Of a DNA stretch of 64,000 nt, positions 43,637-51,674 are shown in pieces. How positions within the stretch are numbered: position 1 is the stretch's first letter; every line of letters begins with the position of its first letter. Both the position numbers and the translations under genes were made by a program. Origin of the DNA: an uncultured Bacteroidales bacterium. Lineage in GTDB: Bacteria > Bacteroidota > Bacteroidia > Bacteroidales > Paludibacteraceae. The DNA lies in assembly GCA_902784425.1 (NCBI GenBank), contig CACZUS010000037.1, positions 1-64,000 on the forward strand. The letters run 5' to 3'. The notes below the pieces were generated by a model. It was given only the letters and a program-made list of their open reading frames with translations, was not told the DNA's origin and ran no database searches.

Positions 43637-43855
43637 TCAAAAAGGATGTTCAAGGTGCCACTGAAAGAAATATATTCCAGACGTTCTTGCCCATCTTATA
43701 ATCTCACTAATTGCCTTTTGCAAAGGGGTGTTCCTTCGGTATGATTCATCTTTTCGGCAAAAGACAGAGCAATCGCCGTTTCTTTTTAAGTGGAAGGAAT
43801 AACCGTTGCTGGTCACATTGTAGACATCCACTCTTTTCCTATTATCTTTTTCCAT
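43637..43855 (-). CDS. Small hypothetical protein under the shared module
   Basis: 72 aa from the ATG at 43855; the frame upstream covers promoter and leader. MEKDNRKRVDVYNVTSNGYSFHLKRNGDCSVF... is basic and rich in aromatic residues. Not recognised. Real gene status is supported by the conserved leader and an N19 promoter upstream. Confidence 0.6.
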   Translation of the reverse strand: MEKDNRKRVDVYNVTSNGYSFHLKRNGDCSVFCRKDESYRRNTPLQKAISEIIRWARTSGIYFFQWHLEHPF

Positions 43856-44006
43856 AGCATTAAGAATTAAATGGTTAGTAACTTTGTTTGCATTACAAAG
43901 ATACAAAATAATTCCGAAATAGCAATACAAAAAAGCGAAAAATTATACTTTTTTTTGACTTTTTTGTTGCTTCATGGGGGACAGGAAAATCGTTTCCCCT
44001 GCTGTT
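43856..44006 (-). promoter_or_regulatory. Shared promoter-leader module, 43.9-kb copy
   Basis: Minus strand: box AGGGGAAACGATT (43988-44000), TTG (43923-43925), 19 bp, TATCTTTG (43896-43903), leader CAAACAAAGTTACTAACC. Box-to-TTG distance about 61 bp. Confidence 0.8.
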
Positions 44007-44358
44007 GATCATGAAAATTCTTTCTATGGTCTGTCGTTTCCTTATTCCGAGCAAACGGCTGTGACTTTACAGTTTGCCTTCCTGAAGTCGAAGCATTCCG
44101 TCCGTCTCTGGCATCTTTCCCGTCCGTCAATGCAGCATTGCCGAAACGATGACGTGAGGGAAAAGGCGAGTGCTCGTCTCGGGAGTACTGCATAGGATGG
44201 GGGATGACGGTAAGGTTGGGACAGAATGCTTCTGCGTTTGGGGCGTGTCGCCGCCCTCTTGTGCGCAAGTGAGCGGCAACATGCCCTTCAGCTTGTGTCT
44301 TCACCCCGACTTGGTGAAGTGCTTGCGTTGCCGGACAGCGGTGGTTCCGCTGTCCGGC
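43987..44358. repeat. Dispersed non-coding repeat family A, copy 2
   Basis: About 370 nt like copies 1 and 3. GGGCGTGTCGCCGC (44241-44254) pairs with GCGGCAACATGCCC (44273-44286), and GCCGGACAGCGG (44330-44341) pairs perfectly with CCGCTGTCCGGC (44347-44358). It lies between the terminator of the 113-aa gene and the module promoter of the 72-aa gene. Confidence 0.8.
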
Positions 44359-44368
44359 CACCGGATTG

Positions 44369-44398
44369 AAAAAGAGAGGCGACCGGTTGGTCACCTCC
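44369..44398 (-). terminator. Intrinsic terminator
   Basis: Minus strand AGGTGACC-AACC-GGTCGCCT then CTCTTTTTC, 17 nt after the stop of the gene at 44415. Confidence 0.72.
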
Positions 44399-44414
44399 CT
44401 TTGGTACTGTTTCA

Positions 44415-44756
44415 TCAGTCTGTTGTCTCGTAATAATAGGTCAGGTCATCACCTGTCAGATTATTGACACACCAGGCATCCATTTTCTCGTATAGTTCGA
44501 GATAAAGCTCCATCAATGGCGTATTGTGTTGGTGTTCCCAACATTTCCAATTTAAGGCCATGGTGAACTCTGTGATATAGACCGCGTTGTTTTTCCATTC
44601 GTTGAAAGCGAGATTGAAGGTTTCACGGATGCCTTTTTCTCCAAAAAGTTCAGCCAATGAAAAATCCGTGTAGAAAGTGGTTTTCGGCTTGTAGCCAGTG
44701 ATTTCCTCGATTCTCCAGTTTTTGAGGGTTTTGGGCATTGGTAATGTGTTTTCCAT
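44415..44756 (-). CDS. Hypothetical mobile-element protein
   Basis: 113 aa, acidic, aromatic-rich: MENTLPMPKTLKNWRIEEITGYKPKTTFYTDFSLAELFG. I know similar sequences only as hypothetical proteins of Bacteroidota conjugative elements. 6 nt after the previous gene's stop, so it is in the same operon as 44763-45101, and is followed by a terminator. Confidence 0.68.
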   Translation of the reverse strand: MENTLPMPKTLKNWRIEEITGYKPKTTFYTDFSLAELFGEKGIRETFNLAFNEWKNNAVYITEFTMALNWKCWEHQHNTPLMELYLELYEKMDAWCVNNLTGDDLTYYYETTD

Positions 44757-44762
44757 GGCATT

Positions 44763-45101
44763 TCAGTTTTTAGGTTCGGGAATTGCTTCAATAAGAAACT
44801 GCATTTGGCCAGCGGAAACGATGTCGGAAATTGCAAGGTCTGACACTTGGCCATACTCGTTATCTTCCGCTTCGCAATCGATGATACCATCATTGAGAGA
44901 GAGGAAACGGATTTTCATGTCAGTCGGGCCACAATCGAGGTTGGCCGCAACGACGGGAGCGCAAATGTCCGCGCGGAAATCTCCGTTTTCGTCAACCCAC
45001 GAGAAACTTCCCCCGTGGGCTTCAATGGCGGTTTTTAGGTACTCATAAGCTGCATCTTTGAGAGCGTTTTCGATTTTCCAAAAATCAACTATACATTTCA
45101 T
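44763..45101 (-). CDS. Hypothetical protein under the shared module
   Basis: 112 aa from the ATG at 45101 right after the leader. Beta-rich: GGSFSWVDENGDFRADICAPVVAANLDCG, then acidic DGIIDCEAEDNEYGQ. Not recognised. Together with 44415-44756 it forms a two-gene unit. Confidence 0.65.
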   Translation of the reverse strand: MKCIVDFWKIENALKDAAYEYLKTAIEAHGGSFSWVDENGDFRADICAPVVAANLDCGPTDMKIRFLSLNDGIIDCEAEDNEYGQVSDLAISDIVSAGQMQFLIEAIPEPKN

Positions 45102-45237
45102 GGCATTAGGTATTAAATAGGTTAGTAACTTGTTTGTTTGCACTACAAATATACAAAAAACTTCCGAATTAGCAATACAAAAAATCAGAAAAATTACATA
45201 TTTTTTTGAGGTATTTTGATACCTTCCCCTATGGTTG
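45102..45237 (-). promoter_or_regulatory. Shared promoter-leader module, 45.1-kb copy
   Basis: Minus strand: box AGGGGAAGGTAT (45219-45230), TTG (45173-45175), 19 bp, TATATTTG (45146-45153), leader CAAACAAACAAGTTACTAACC (one base shorter than in the others). Box-to-TTG about 44 bp. Confidence 0.75.
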
Positions 45238-45640
45238 ATGATGTTTCTTTCTTGTGTCCTATGGTATGTTTAAGGCGGTCACCTGATGCCTCGTTTATCA
45301 GGTGAGAATGTTGATGGCCACCGGCACGATGGCCTGGACAAAGAAATCCGCTCCGTGCCCCGAAAGGGTCTTGGTGGTTACTGCGACAATACTACAGATT
45401 ATCTGTCCATACAGCCTGCGAAATGGACCGAAAATCTGGAGATTTGCTGCAAGTAATCCACCATGTCCATGAAGGGGATGTCCGACTGCAAGGCTCCTGT
45501 TTTGCCATGTAGTCGGACAAGGTTTCGGCGGAAGACTGTTGGAGGAAGATGGCAGCTCACCATCGGAGCTTGTCGGAGGGTGGTGCGCTGACGGATTACT
45601 GCATCTGTCTGGAGCCCATCGATGGGGGTATCAGAAGGAT
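45219..45640. repeat. Dispersed non-coding repeat family B, copy 2
   Basis: About 420 nt matching 6072-6535. The hairpin CACCTGATG...TCAGGTG and GTCCATA...AATGGAC (pairing with changed ends) are kept; the stem seen perfectly in copy 1 is here CCGACTGCAAGGC / GCCATGTAGTCGG with partial compensation. No frame is shared with copy 1. Confidence 0.72.
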
Positions 45641-45707
45641 CTCATCAGAAATGAATAATAGGGTAGGGGACATTGAGTTTTGGGCAAAAATTCTGTTTCA
45701 TGAGGTT

Positions 45708-45923
45708 TCAATCCTCAATAAAAACATCTACGTCATGCGTAAGCCAATCGGGATGGCTGTTGGCCAAAGTCAGTTCAAAGTCATCGTCTGGACGAGAAAC
45801 GGCGTTGTAAAACACAACATTATCCTTTCGATTGGCGATGACACGAAAAGCCCTCGATTCAGGGTCATCAATGAAATGGAACACTCCGCCGTTACCAATA
45901 GTACCCAGTTTGACTTGTTTCAT
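45708..45923 (-). CDS. Small hypothetical protein
   Basis: 71 aa: MKQVKLGTIGNGGVFHFIDDPESRAFRVIANRKDNVV and an acidic tail. Unknown. ATGA overlap with the 73-aa gene upstream (45920-45923) indicates coupled translation. Confidence 0.6.
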   Translation of the reverse strand: MKQVKLGTIGNGGVFHFIDDPESRAFRVIANRKDNVVFYNAVSRPDDDFELTLANSHPDWLTHDVDVFIED

Positions 45924-46141
45924 TTCAATTCGAGTTTGTCCTTAATACCTTCTTCTTCACTAAATACACCTTCTATTTCCTTACAAAAGGTTTCAGACAG
46001 CCATGGCTCGACTGTTTTCCCACCAGGGGCTTGCCATGTTTCAGCTTTGACAAATATATCATTGGCCTTGTCTTCATCAGCCGCCGCTATGATGTATATC
46101 CTCTTGTTACCGTAGTTAAACAAGAATGTTTTCAATTTCAT
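45920..46141 (-). CDS. Small hypothetical protein
   Basis: 73 aa: MKLKTFLFNYGNKRIYIIAAADEDKANDIFVKAETWQ. Acidic, compact alpha/beta; not recognised. First gene of a two-gene unit from a promoter at 46180-46209 (N19, TACTTTTG) that lacks the shared leader. Confidence 0.62.
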   Translation of the reverse strand: MKLKTFLFNYGNKRIYIIAAADEDKANDIFVKAETWQAPGGKTVEPWLSETFCKEIEGVFSEEEGIKDKLELK

Positions 46142-46179
46142 GTTTTTACCCTTTCTCCTTCTGGATTTGTTTGACTTTA

Positions 46180-46209
46180 CAAAAGTATGAAAAGCTTTTG
46201 AAATGGCAA
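46180..46209 (-). promoter_or_regulatory. Promoter of the 73-aa/71-aa unit
   Basis: Minus strand TTG (46207-46209), 19 bp, TACTTTTG (46180-46187). Confidence 0.65.
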
Positions 46210-46353
46210 TACGATAATCGAAATAAGCATATTTTGCGCTGGTGTTCCTGGCAGCAAATTCAAGCTGCCATAGTTCACTTTCAAAATAGCTTTCATGGAA
46301 GGAAAAAATTGGGGTGCCAGCCGTGGATGGCCAGCACCCATTGAACGAAACTG

Positions 46354-46695
46354 TTACTTTGCTACCGTGTCAATAACAAAGAAATCATCAATCCAGATTT
46401 CAGTGTTGGAATGGCGTTGGCCTTTGTCATCTGTCCATTCGTTGATATGCAAACTTCCATCAATAGCAATTTGCAATCCTTTCTTGACTTTGTTTTCCAC
46501 ACGTTCAGCCACATTGCCCCATGCAACAATGCTGATCCATTGCGTTGTGTTCACCCATTCGCCCTCGGCGTTCTTGTAGTTTTCAGGAACGGCAAGATTG
46601 AAACGAGCCACTTTCTTGTTGTTGTTCAGGTTCTTTACTTCTGGGTCTGCACCAGGACGGCCAACCATCATGACCGAATTTCTTATTGTACTCAT
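46354..46695 (-). CDS. ssb: Single-stranded DNA-binding protein
   Basis: 113 aa. OB-fold pattern of bacterial SSB: MVGRPGADPEVK, VARFNLAVPENYKNAEGEWVNTTQWISIVAWGNVAERV, VKKGLQIAIDGSLHINEWTDDKGQRHSNTEIW. It lacks the long acidic tail of chromosomal SSB, as in many plasmid versions. Coats transferred ssDNA in the recipient. Under a shared module, as is ardC, suggesting joint early expression. Confidence 0.92.
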   Translation of the reverse strand: MSTIRNSVMMVGRPGADPEVKNLNNNKKVARFNLAVPENYKNAEGEWVNTTQWISIVAWGNVAERVENKVKKGLQIAIDGSLHINEWTDDKGQRHSNTEIWIDDFFVIDTVAK

Positions 46696-46853
46696 AGTAA
46701 TAAGATTTTAATAGGTTAGTAACTTTGTTTGTTGTTTGCACTACAAAGATACAAAATAATTCCGAAATAGCAATACAAAAAAAGCGGAGAAATTACACTT
46801 TTTTTGAACTTTTTTAGTTGTTTGAGCAAGGAAAAACGTTCCCCCTATTGTTA
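46696..46853 (-). promoter_or_regulatory. Shared promoter-leader module, ssb copy
   Basis: Minus strand: box AGGGGGAACGTT (46837-46848), TTG (46771-46773), 19 bp, TATCTTTG (46744-46751), leader CAAACAAAGTTACTAACC. Box-to-TTG about 61 bp. Confidence 0.8.
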
Positions 46854-47210
46854 TTGAAACAACCTCTTTCTAAGGTCTTATGTATTGTATTTATATCGTG
46901 CAAACGGCCGTATGACTTTTTCGTTTGCTTTCCTGATGTCGAAGCATTCCGTCCGCCTCCAGCATCTTTCCCATCCGTCAATGCAGCATTGCCGAAACGA
47001 TGACGCGAGGGAAAAGGGGATTGCTCGTCTCGGTATTACTGCATAGGATGAGGGATGACGGTAAGGTTGGGACAGAATGCTTCTGCGTTTGGGGCGTGTC
47101 GCCGCCCTCTTGTGCGCAAGTGAGCGGCAACATGCCCTTCAGCTTGTGTCCCCCGACTTGGTGAAGTGCTTGCGTTGCCGGACAGCGGTGATTCCGCTGG
47201 ACGGCCACCG
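46834..47210. repeat. Dispersed non-coding repeat family A, copy 3
   Basis: About 375 nt, nearly identical to copy 2 from 47050 to 47200. GGGCGTGTCGCCGC (47092-47105) pairs with GCGGCAACATGCCC (47124-47137). Located between the PcfJ-like gene's terminator and the ssb module. Confidence 0.8.
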
Positions 47211-47215
47211 GATTG

Positions 47216-47245
47216 AAAAAGGGGAGATGACCCCGGCCACCTCCC
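47216..47245 (-). terminator. Intrinsic terminator
   Basis: Minus strand GGGAGGTGGCC-GGGGTCATCTCCC then CTTTTTC, 15 nt past the stop of the PcfJ-like gene. Confidence 0.7.
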
Positions 47246-47259
47246 TTCAGTCCACAACA

Positions 47260-48564
47260 TCAAGCTGCCTGAGCCATCAGGATTGATGAAGCCTTCGCCT
47301 TGGCTATTAGTCTAATATTAGACTTTACCAGTTTATCAATGTTCTTCTTATCCTTGGGAACTGAGTTCTGAATGCCTCTGTTTTGGACGATTTTCATATC
47401 ATCCAAATCAAACTCGATGGTAGAGATGCGATTCCCTTTCTTGTCGCGTACCGAAAAGATAAGGCTCTTTGCCTCCTTGTAGTATTCATTGGTGAAGACG
47501 CAATGGTGCATCGCCTCACCCTCTCTGTAAAAGTCGGCCACTGACTGCAAAGGGGTAACGATATAGACATCATTTTCAATCACGATACCAAGGAAAGCCT
47601 TCATTCTTTCGTAATAATGCGGCTCTTCCGATTGGATTTCCTCTTTCTGTTTGAGGAAACGCTGTTTCTTGCGGAAATCCTCAACTTTATGACGCCATCT
47701 GTCGTGTGCCATGGGAAGGTTTTCGGGACAGACATAGGCGGCATTATGGGTATCTTTTGCCAACTCACGGAGATTGGAAACCATGTCTTTCCAAAGGCCG
47801 ACATCTTCAATATGATAGTGGTTTCTCATACAGATTTTGACCTCAGTCCAATACTCTGAAAGTTTGTCATGCAGTTTGGCAAACTCAAAGAAACCAGATT
47901 TCCAAAGGGTTTCAACATGATTGTCAGTAAGGATAAGTTGTTGCAATTCCACCACATCAACAACACCGTGGTCGTTGCCGTCATAGCCATTGCGTTGCAG
48001 TTCAGGCAATACGCTGACGGTGTGTTGCATACTATAACCAATATCATACTTGTCAACGTAATAATAAGTTGAAATATGCTTCGTGTAAGGTCTTGTTTTC
48101 AATTCGCTATCATAGTTCCATGCGTCCCGATAATAAGACATGGGGCGGAAACTCTTTGCCCTCACCACCAATTTTCCCAAGGGATTGACCCATCTTTGCA
48201 TAACCTCGTGGACTTGCATAGAAACCGCCCTGCCTTGTTTACAGACCTTTTGCACATAGAAATAGCGATTGACCTGCCAACCTTGAAACCGCATGGAATA
48301 GAGAAAACAACGGATTTCCTTAAAGGTGCGTTTTTTGCTTTCCTCCACATTGAGGGTCTTGCCGCAAATAGGGCAAACCGCCTTGCCTTTGGCTGGGTTG
48401 CCGTCAAAGCTGCTGCCACATTCCATACAGACAACTTTCTTACCCGCATGATAACCCAAACAAGGAAACAATCTTGTATTGATAATCCTATCAATCGTTT
48501 TGTGGTAAGGCAATAATGTAGCCTTATAGTCCACTTCCTTTTGAATTTTGGTCAAGCCTTTCAT
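47260..48564 (-). CDS. PcfJ-like protein
   Basis: 434 aa from MKGLTKIQKEV at 48564; an ATG eight codons earlier lies within the end of the PcfK-like gene. Zinc-ribbon VCMECGSSFDGNPAKGKAVCPICGKTL at about 48-75; the PcfJ signature MHHCVFTNEYYKEAKSLIFSVRDKKGNRISTIEFD is near residue 355-390. PcfJ-type proteins accompany conjugative elements; their exact role is unclear. Overlaps the pcfK-like gene closely, with a GGAGG RBS in the latter's end. Confidence 0.85.
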   Translation of the reverse strand: MKGLTKIQKEVDYKATLLPYHKTIDRIINTRLFPCLGYHAGKKVVCMECGSSFDGNPAKGKAVCPICGKTLNVEESKKRTFKEIRCFLYSMRFQGWQVNRYFYVQKVCKQGRAVSMQVHEVMQRWVNPLGKLVVRAKSFRPMSYYRDAWNYDSELKTRPYTKHISTYYYVDKYDIGYSMQHTVSVLPELQRNGYDGNDHGVVDVVELQQLILTDNHVETLWKSGFFEFAKLHDKLSEYWTEVKICMRNHYHIEDVGLWKDMVSNLRELAKDTHNAAYVCPENLPMAHDRWRHKVEDFRKKQRFLKQKEEIQSEEPHYYERMKAFLGIVIENDVYIVTPLQSVADFYREGEAMHHCVFTNEYYKEAKSLIFSVRDKKGNRISTIEFDLDDMKIVQNRGIQNSVPKDKKNIDKLVKSNIRLIAKAKASSILMAQAA

Positions 48565-48565
48565 A

Positions 48566-49039
48566 TCACATTCCTCCAAACAAGTCAAGTTGTGGTTGTT
48601 CCGTTGTGGTAGTGGTGGCAGTCACCGGCTTGGCTTTTGGCTTTCTTGCCTCGTCCAGTTTGCGCCTTGCTTCTTCTGTGGCTTTCTCAATGGCTTTCTG
48701 TCTTGCTTGTTCGTGGATTTCAGCCATTTCTTCCTCGGATAGCACCACTTTGTCAAAACATACTATCCTGCTTCTGTCCAAGTCAATTTCGGGCATTTCT
48801 TTGATGGTAATGTCCTTTTCATCATAATAGTGAACAGCCATGCCGAAGACTTCATCATCATCGAAGCCGCAGCATCCGCTTTCATAGACTTGTGAACAAA
48901 TGTACTTGAAACACTCGTCCAAGTTCTTTTCGGGGTTGTTGTACTTTGCGCCAAATTCGGGTTCTTCAGCAACTCTCTTTTCGAGATAGGACTGAATTTT
49001 CGCCTTGAAAAATTCAGACGATTTCGTGAATGTATCCAT
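48566..49039 (-). CDS. PcfK-like protein
   Basis: 157 aa from MDTFTKSSEFF at 49039, following the shared leader. Helical N-terminus, CCGFDDDEVFGMAVHYYDE in the middle, then a charged helix (EEEMAEIHEQARQKAIEKATEEARRKLDEA) and low-complexity tail. PcfK-like family, paired with PcfJ in Gram-positive and Bacteroidota elements. Heads a two-gene operon with the PcfJ-like gene. Confidence 0.82.
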   Translation of the reverse strand: MDTFTKSSEFFKAKIQSYLEKRVAEEPEFGAKYNNPEKNLDECFKYICSQVYESGCCGFDDDEVFGMAVHYYDEKDITIKEMPEIDLDRSRIVCFDKVVLSEEEMAEIHEQARQKAIEKATEEARRKLDEARKPKAKPVTATTTTTEQPQLDLFGGM

Positions 49040-49149
49040 AGTAGTAACTTTGTTTGTTTGCACTACAAAGATACAAAATAATTCCGAAATAGCAATACAA
49101 AAAAGCGAAAAATATTGTATATTTTTTTGAATCGTTTCCCCTATGGTTT
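49040..49149 (-). promoter_or_regulatory. Shared promoter-leader module, pcfK copy
   Basis: Minus strand: box AGGGGAAACGATT (49130-49142), TTG (49093-49095), 19 bp, TATCTTTG (49066-49073), leader CAAACAAACAAAGTTACTAC. Shortest box distance (about 34 bp). No family A or B repeat lies upstream of this copy. Confidence 0.8.
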
Positions 49150-49415
49150 GAGTTGGGTTTTCTTAGGAGCTTACGTTATTTGAGCAAAATATATCCTTTC
49201 TTTGATTTGTTGTATGCTTTACCATTAGTTTTATAGCATCGTATCAATAAAAGTCAACAAAGAGGATTCATGATGTGCTATGAAATAAAAAATCGAAAAT
49301 ACCATGCAATTCCCATGTGCATTTGGACGTTGAATAAGCGTTATTAGGACTAATAACTGGGTAGAAAGTATTACAAGCTATGAGAAGTGTTGTTTAAAGT
49401 AATCTGTTTTTGAGC

Positions 49416-49486
49416 AAAAGCCTCCGAAAGCTTTGGCTACCCCAACGGCGACAGGGGGTGGGGTGAAGTGACGGGGGCTTTTTTAT
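49416..49486 (+). terminator. Terminator-like hairpin at the border of the defence island
   Basis: AAAAGCCTCCG (49416-49426) pairs with CGGGGGCTTTT (49472-49482), followed by TTTT, with an inner GGGGT/ACCCC pairing. The remaining gene-free stretch 49150-49625 is AT-rich and holds nothing else recognisable apart from a TATCTTTG at about 49592. Confidence 0.55.
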
Positions 49487-49625
49487 TATTCAAAAATTGG
49501 TCACTGTGTTAAGTTGATAATACTGATTTTTTTGATGAAATTTTGTAAATATTTGACAAAAAATATGAATAATTTGAAAATAATTGTTTATCTTTGCAGC
49601 AAAATTGTTTAAATTTGACATTATT

Positions 49626-50948
49626 ATGATTTTAAGAGTTGTTGTAAGAAACCTGTATTCTTTCAAAGACGAAACTGAGATTAGTTTTGTGGCAGGAAAA
49701 AGCACGACGCATTGTGAACATGTAAGCCGTGCGGAAAAAAGAGATGATATTTCAGTACTAAAGGCTGGTATTATTTATGGAGCCAATGCATCAGGAAAGA
49801 GCAATATCATCAAAGCGGTTTCGGTGATTCAAAAAATCGCTTTGGGTAGTGTGCCCAAAAGGAATATAGAGCCTTTCAAACTAACCGCTCTCAAGAACAA
49901 TACCTCAAAAATCGAGGTTGAGTTTAAAGCAGGTAAGCGTTTTTATGCATACGGGGTAGAGTTTACAATTAAAGGTATAGTGGAAGAATGGCTGTATGAT
50001 ATAAATAGTCGCACGGAAAAAGAAGTATTTAGCAGAAGGGTTGGGCCAGAAGGTAATGAGTTTTCCTTTGGAACTATTGATGGAAATGATGAAATCCAAC
50101 AATTGGTGAGGTTTATCAGCCAAAGCACCCCGATAACTGACAGTTTTCTTTCAGAATATGTAAAACGCAACGGAAAAGGACTAACTGCAATCAACAATGC
50201 ATACCGATGGATGAAAGAGGACCTGAAGATTATTTTCCCAGAATCACGATATGAAGGTATTTCCATTCGTGCGGAAAAAGACAAGGATTTTGCTTTAGCC
50301 ACAAAGTCACTTCTAGAATATTTTAATACGGGAATAGTTGATATTAGAAGAATTAAGGTGAATAAAGAAGATTTAGAATTGCCCAAGGAAATAGTAAATG
50401 ATCTTCTAACAGAAGCAGAAAACAATAAGGCATTTGTCGTGGCCTCACCTTCTGATTCTTCAACTTACTTTTTTGAGACAGATGAAAATGGCATTACGAA
50501 TATTTATAAGCAAAGTGCAATCCATAGGATGAAAAATGGAGGGGAAGTCCCATTTGAAATTGATGAAGAGTCAGATGGCTCAGTTAGGTTGCTTGATTTT
50601 ATTCCCATGCTTATCGACTTAAAATTAAACTCGTCAGTCTATCTTATTGATGAGATAGATCGCAGTATGCATCCTATGCTTTCGCAAAAGCTTTTGGAGT
50701 ATTATTTTGCATTTCTTAATAAAGAAAGAGATACGCAGTTGATTTGCACGACTCATGAATCTAACTTATTGGATTTAAATATGATTCGTGCCGATGAGGT
50801 TTGGTTTGTAGAAAAGGGGCAAGATGGTGCTTCGCATTTGACTTCACTTGCAGAATATAAACCAAGAGAGGACGTAAGAAAAGGTTACTTACAAGGTCGT
50901 TACGGAGCTATTCCATTTTTCGCATCAATTAACAGTTTAAAATGGTAA
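49626..50948 (+). CDS. RloA-like AAA ATPase (abortive infection type)
   Basis: 440 aa from MILRVVVRNLYSF at 49626. Walker A GANASGKSN at 52-60; Walker B YLIDEIDRS at 339-347 followed by LICTTHES, as in the ABC/SMC-like AAA_15/AAA_21 proteins of the RloA/AbiLi group. Followed after 6 nt by an RloB gene. The pair corresponds to the RloAB/AbiL type of anti-phage module, in which the ATPase is thought to sense infection and control a Toprim effector. Confidence 0.85.
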   Translation: MILRVVVRNLYSFKDETEISFVAGKSTTHCEHVSRAEKRDDISVLKAGIIYGANASGKSNIIKAVSVIQKIALGSVPKRNIEPFKLTALKNNTSKIEVEFKAGKRFYAYGVEFTIKGIVEEWLYDINSRTEKEVFSRRVGPEGNEFSFGTIDGNDEIQQLVRFISQSTPITDSFLSEYVKRNGKGLTAINNAYRWMKEDLKIIFPESRYEGISIRAEKDKDFALATKSLLEYFNTGIVDIRRIKVNKEDLELPKEIVNDLLTEAENNKAFVVASPSDSSTYFFETDENGITNIYKQSAIHRMKNGGEVPFEIDEESDGSVRLLDFIPMLIDLKLNSSVYLIDEIDRSMHPMLSQKLLEYYFAFLNKERDTQLICTTHESNLLDLNMIRADEVWFVEKGQDGASHLTSLAEYKPREDVRKGYLQGRYGAIPFFASINSLKW

Positions 50949-50954
50949 GAAGGT

Positions 50955-51608
50955 ATGAGACAGCGTAGAGATTTTGAACGGCCAGAAGGAGTGAAATCAG
51001 CGCGATTGATTGTCATTGCTGCTGAAGGACGTGATACGGAAAACATTTATTTTGAATCCATGAAAGCCTCATTATGCGCATCCGGAGTCCATGTTGAGGT
51101 ATTGCATAGAGATGACAATGAATCAAGTCCTGCTAATGTACTTGCTCAAATAAAAGGTTTTATGGAAATCTATAATATCGAAGAGGATGATCAACTGTGG
51201 GTGGTGGTTGACAGAGACAGATGGACAACGAAAATGTTATCATCAGTGGCTCGTGATTGCATGAAAAACGACAACTTGTATTTTTGTGTGAGTAATCCTT
51301 GTTTTGAGCTATGGTTATTGCTTCATCTGGAGGACGTGTTGAGTTATGACGCTGAGAAGATGGCTGAGCTTGCTGCAAACAAGAAGGACTCGAAACGAGG
51401 TAACACTTGGTTGAAAAGTCGATTGAAGATATTGATGGGACATTATCATGAGTCGGATTATGATGCGTTAGCATTGCTGCCAACTATAAATCATGCAATA
51501 GATAGGGCGGAACAATTGGATTTGCGTCCAGTTGATAGATGGCCTCAAAGTGTTGGAACCAGAGTGTATTTGTTGGCAAGAAGTATTATGGATATAAGAA
51601 ATAGTTAG
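50955..51608 (+). CDS. RloB-family Toprim-like effector
   Basis: 217 aa. Toprim-like core: LIVIAAEGRDTENIYFES (acidic E at about 24-28), DDQLWVVVDRDRW (DxD at about 80) and CVSNPCFELWLLLHLED, the RloB family signature. Likely nuclease or tRNase-type effector acting with the ATPase upstream (inference from RloAB/AbiL). Stop is followed by 66 nt before the next gene. Confidence 0.85.
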   Translation: MRQRRDFERPEGVKSARLIVIAAEGRDTENIYFESMKASLCASGVHVEVLHRDDNESSPANVLAQIKGFMEIYNIEEDDQLWVVVDRDRWTTKMLSSVARDCMKNDNLYFCVSNPCFELWLLLHLEDVLSYDAEKMAELAANKKDSKRGNTWLKSRLKILMGHYHESDYDALALLPTINHAIDRAEQLDLRPVDRWPQSVGTRVYLLARSIMDIRNS

Positions 51609-51674
51609 TTTGGATAGATAAAGAAACAAACCTAATAATGGGGTGCGTGTTTTGAGATTCAAAATAATAATCAT

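Noticed and set aside
45549..46115. 188-aa plus-strand frame
   Set aside because: Covers the end of repeat family B and runs antisense to the two small coupled genes at 45708-46141, which have a good promoter.
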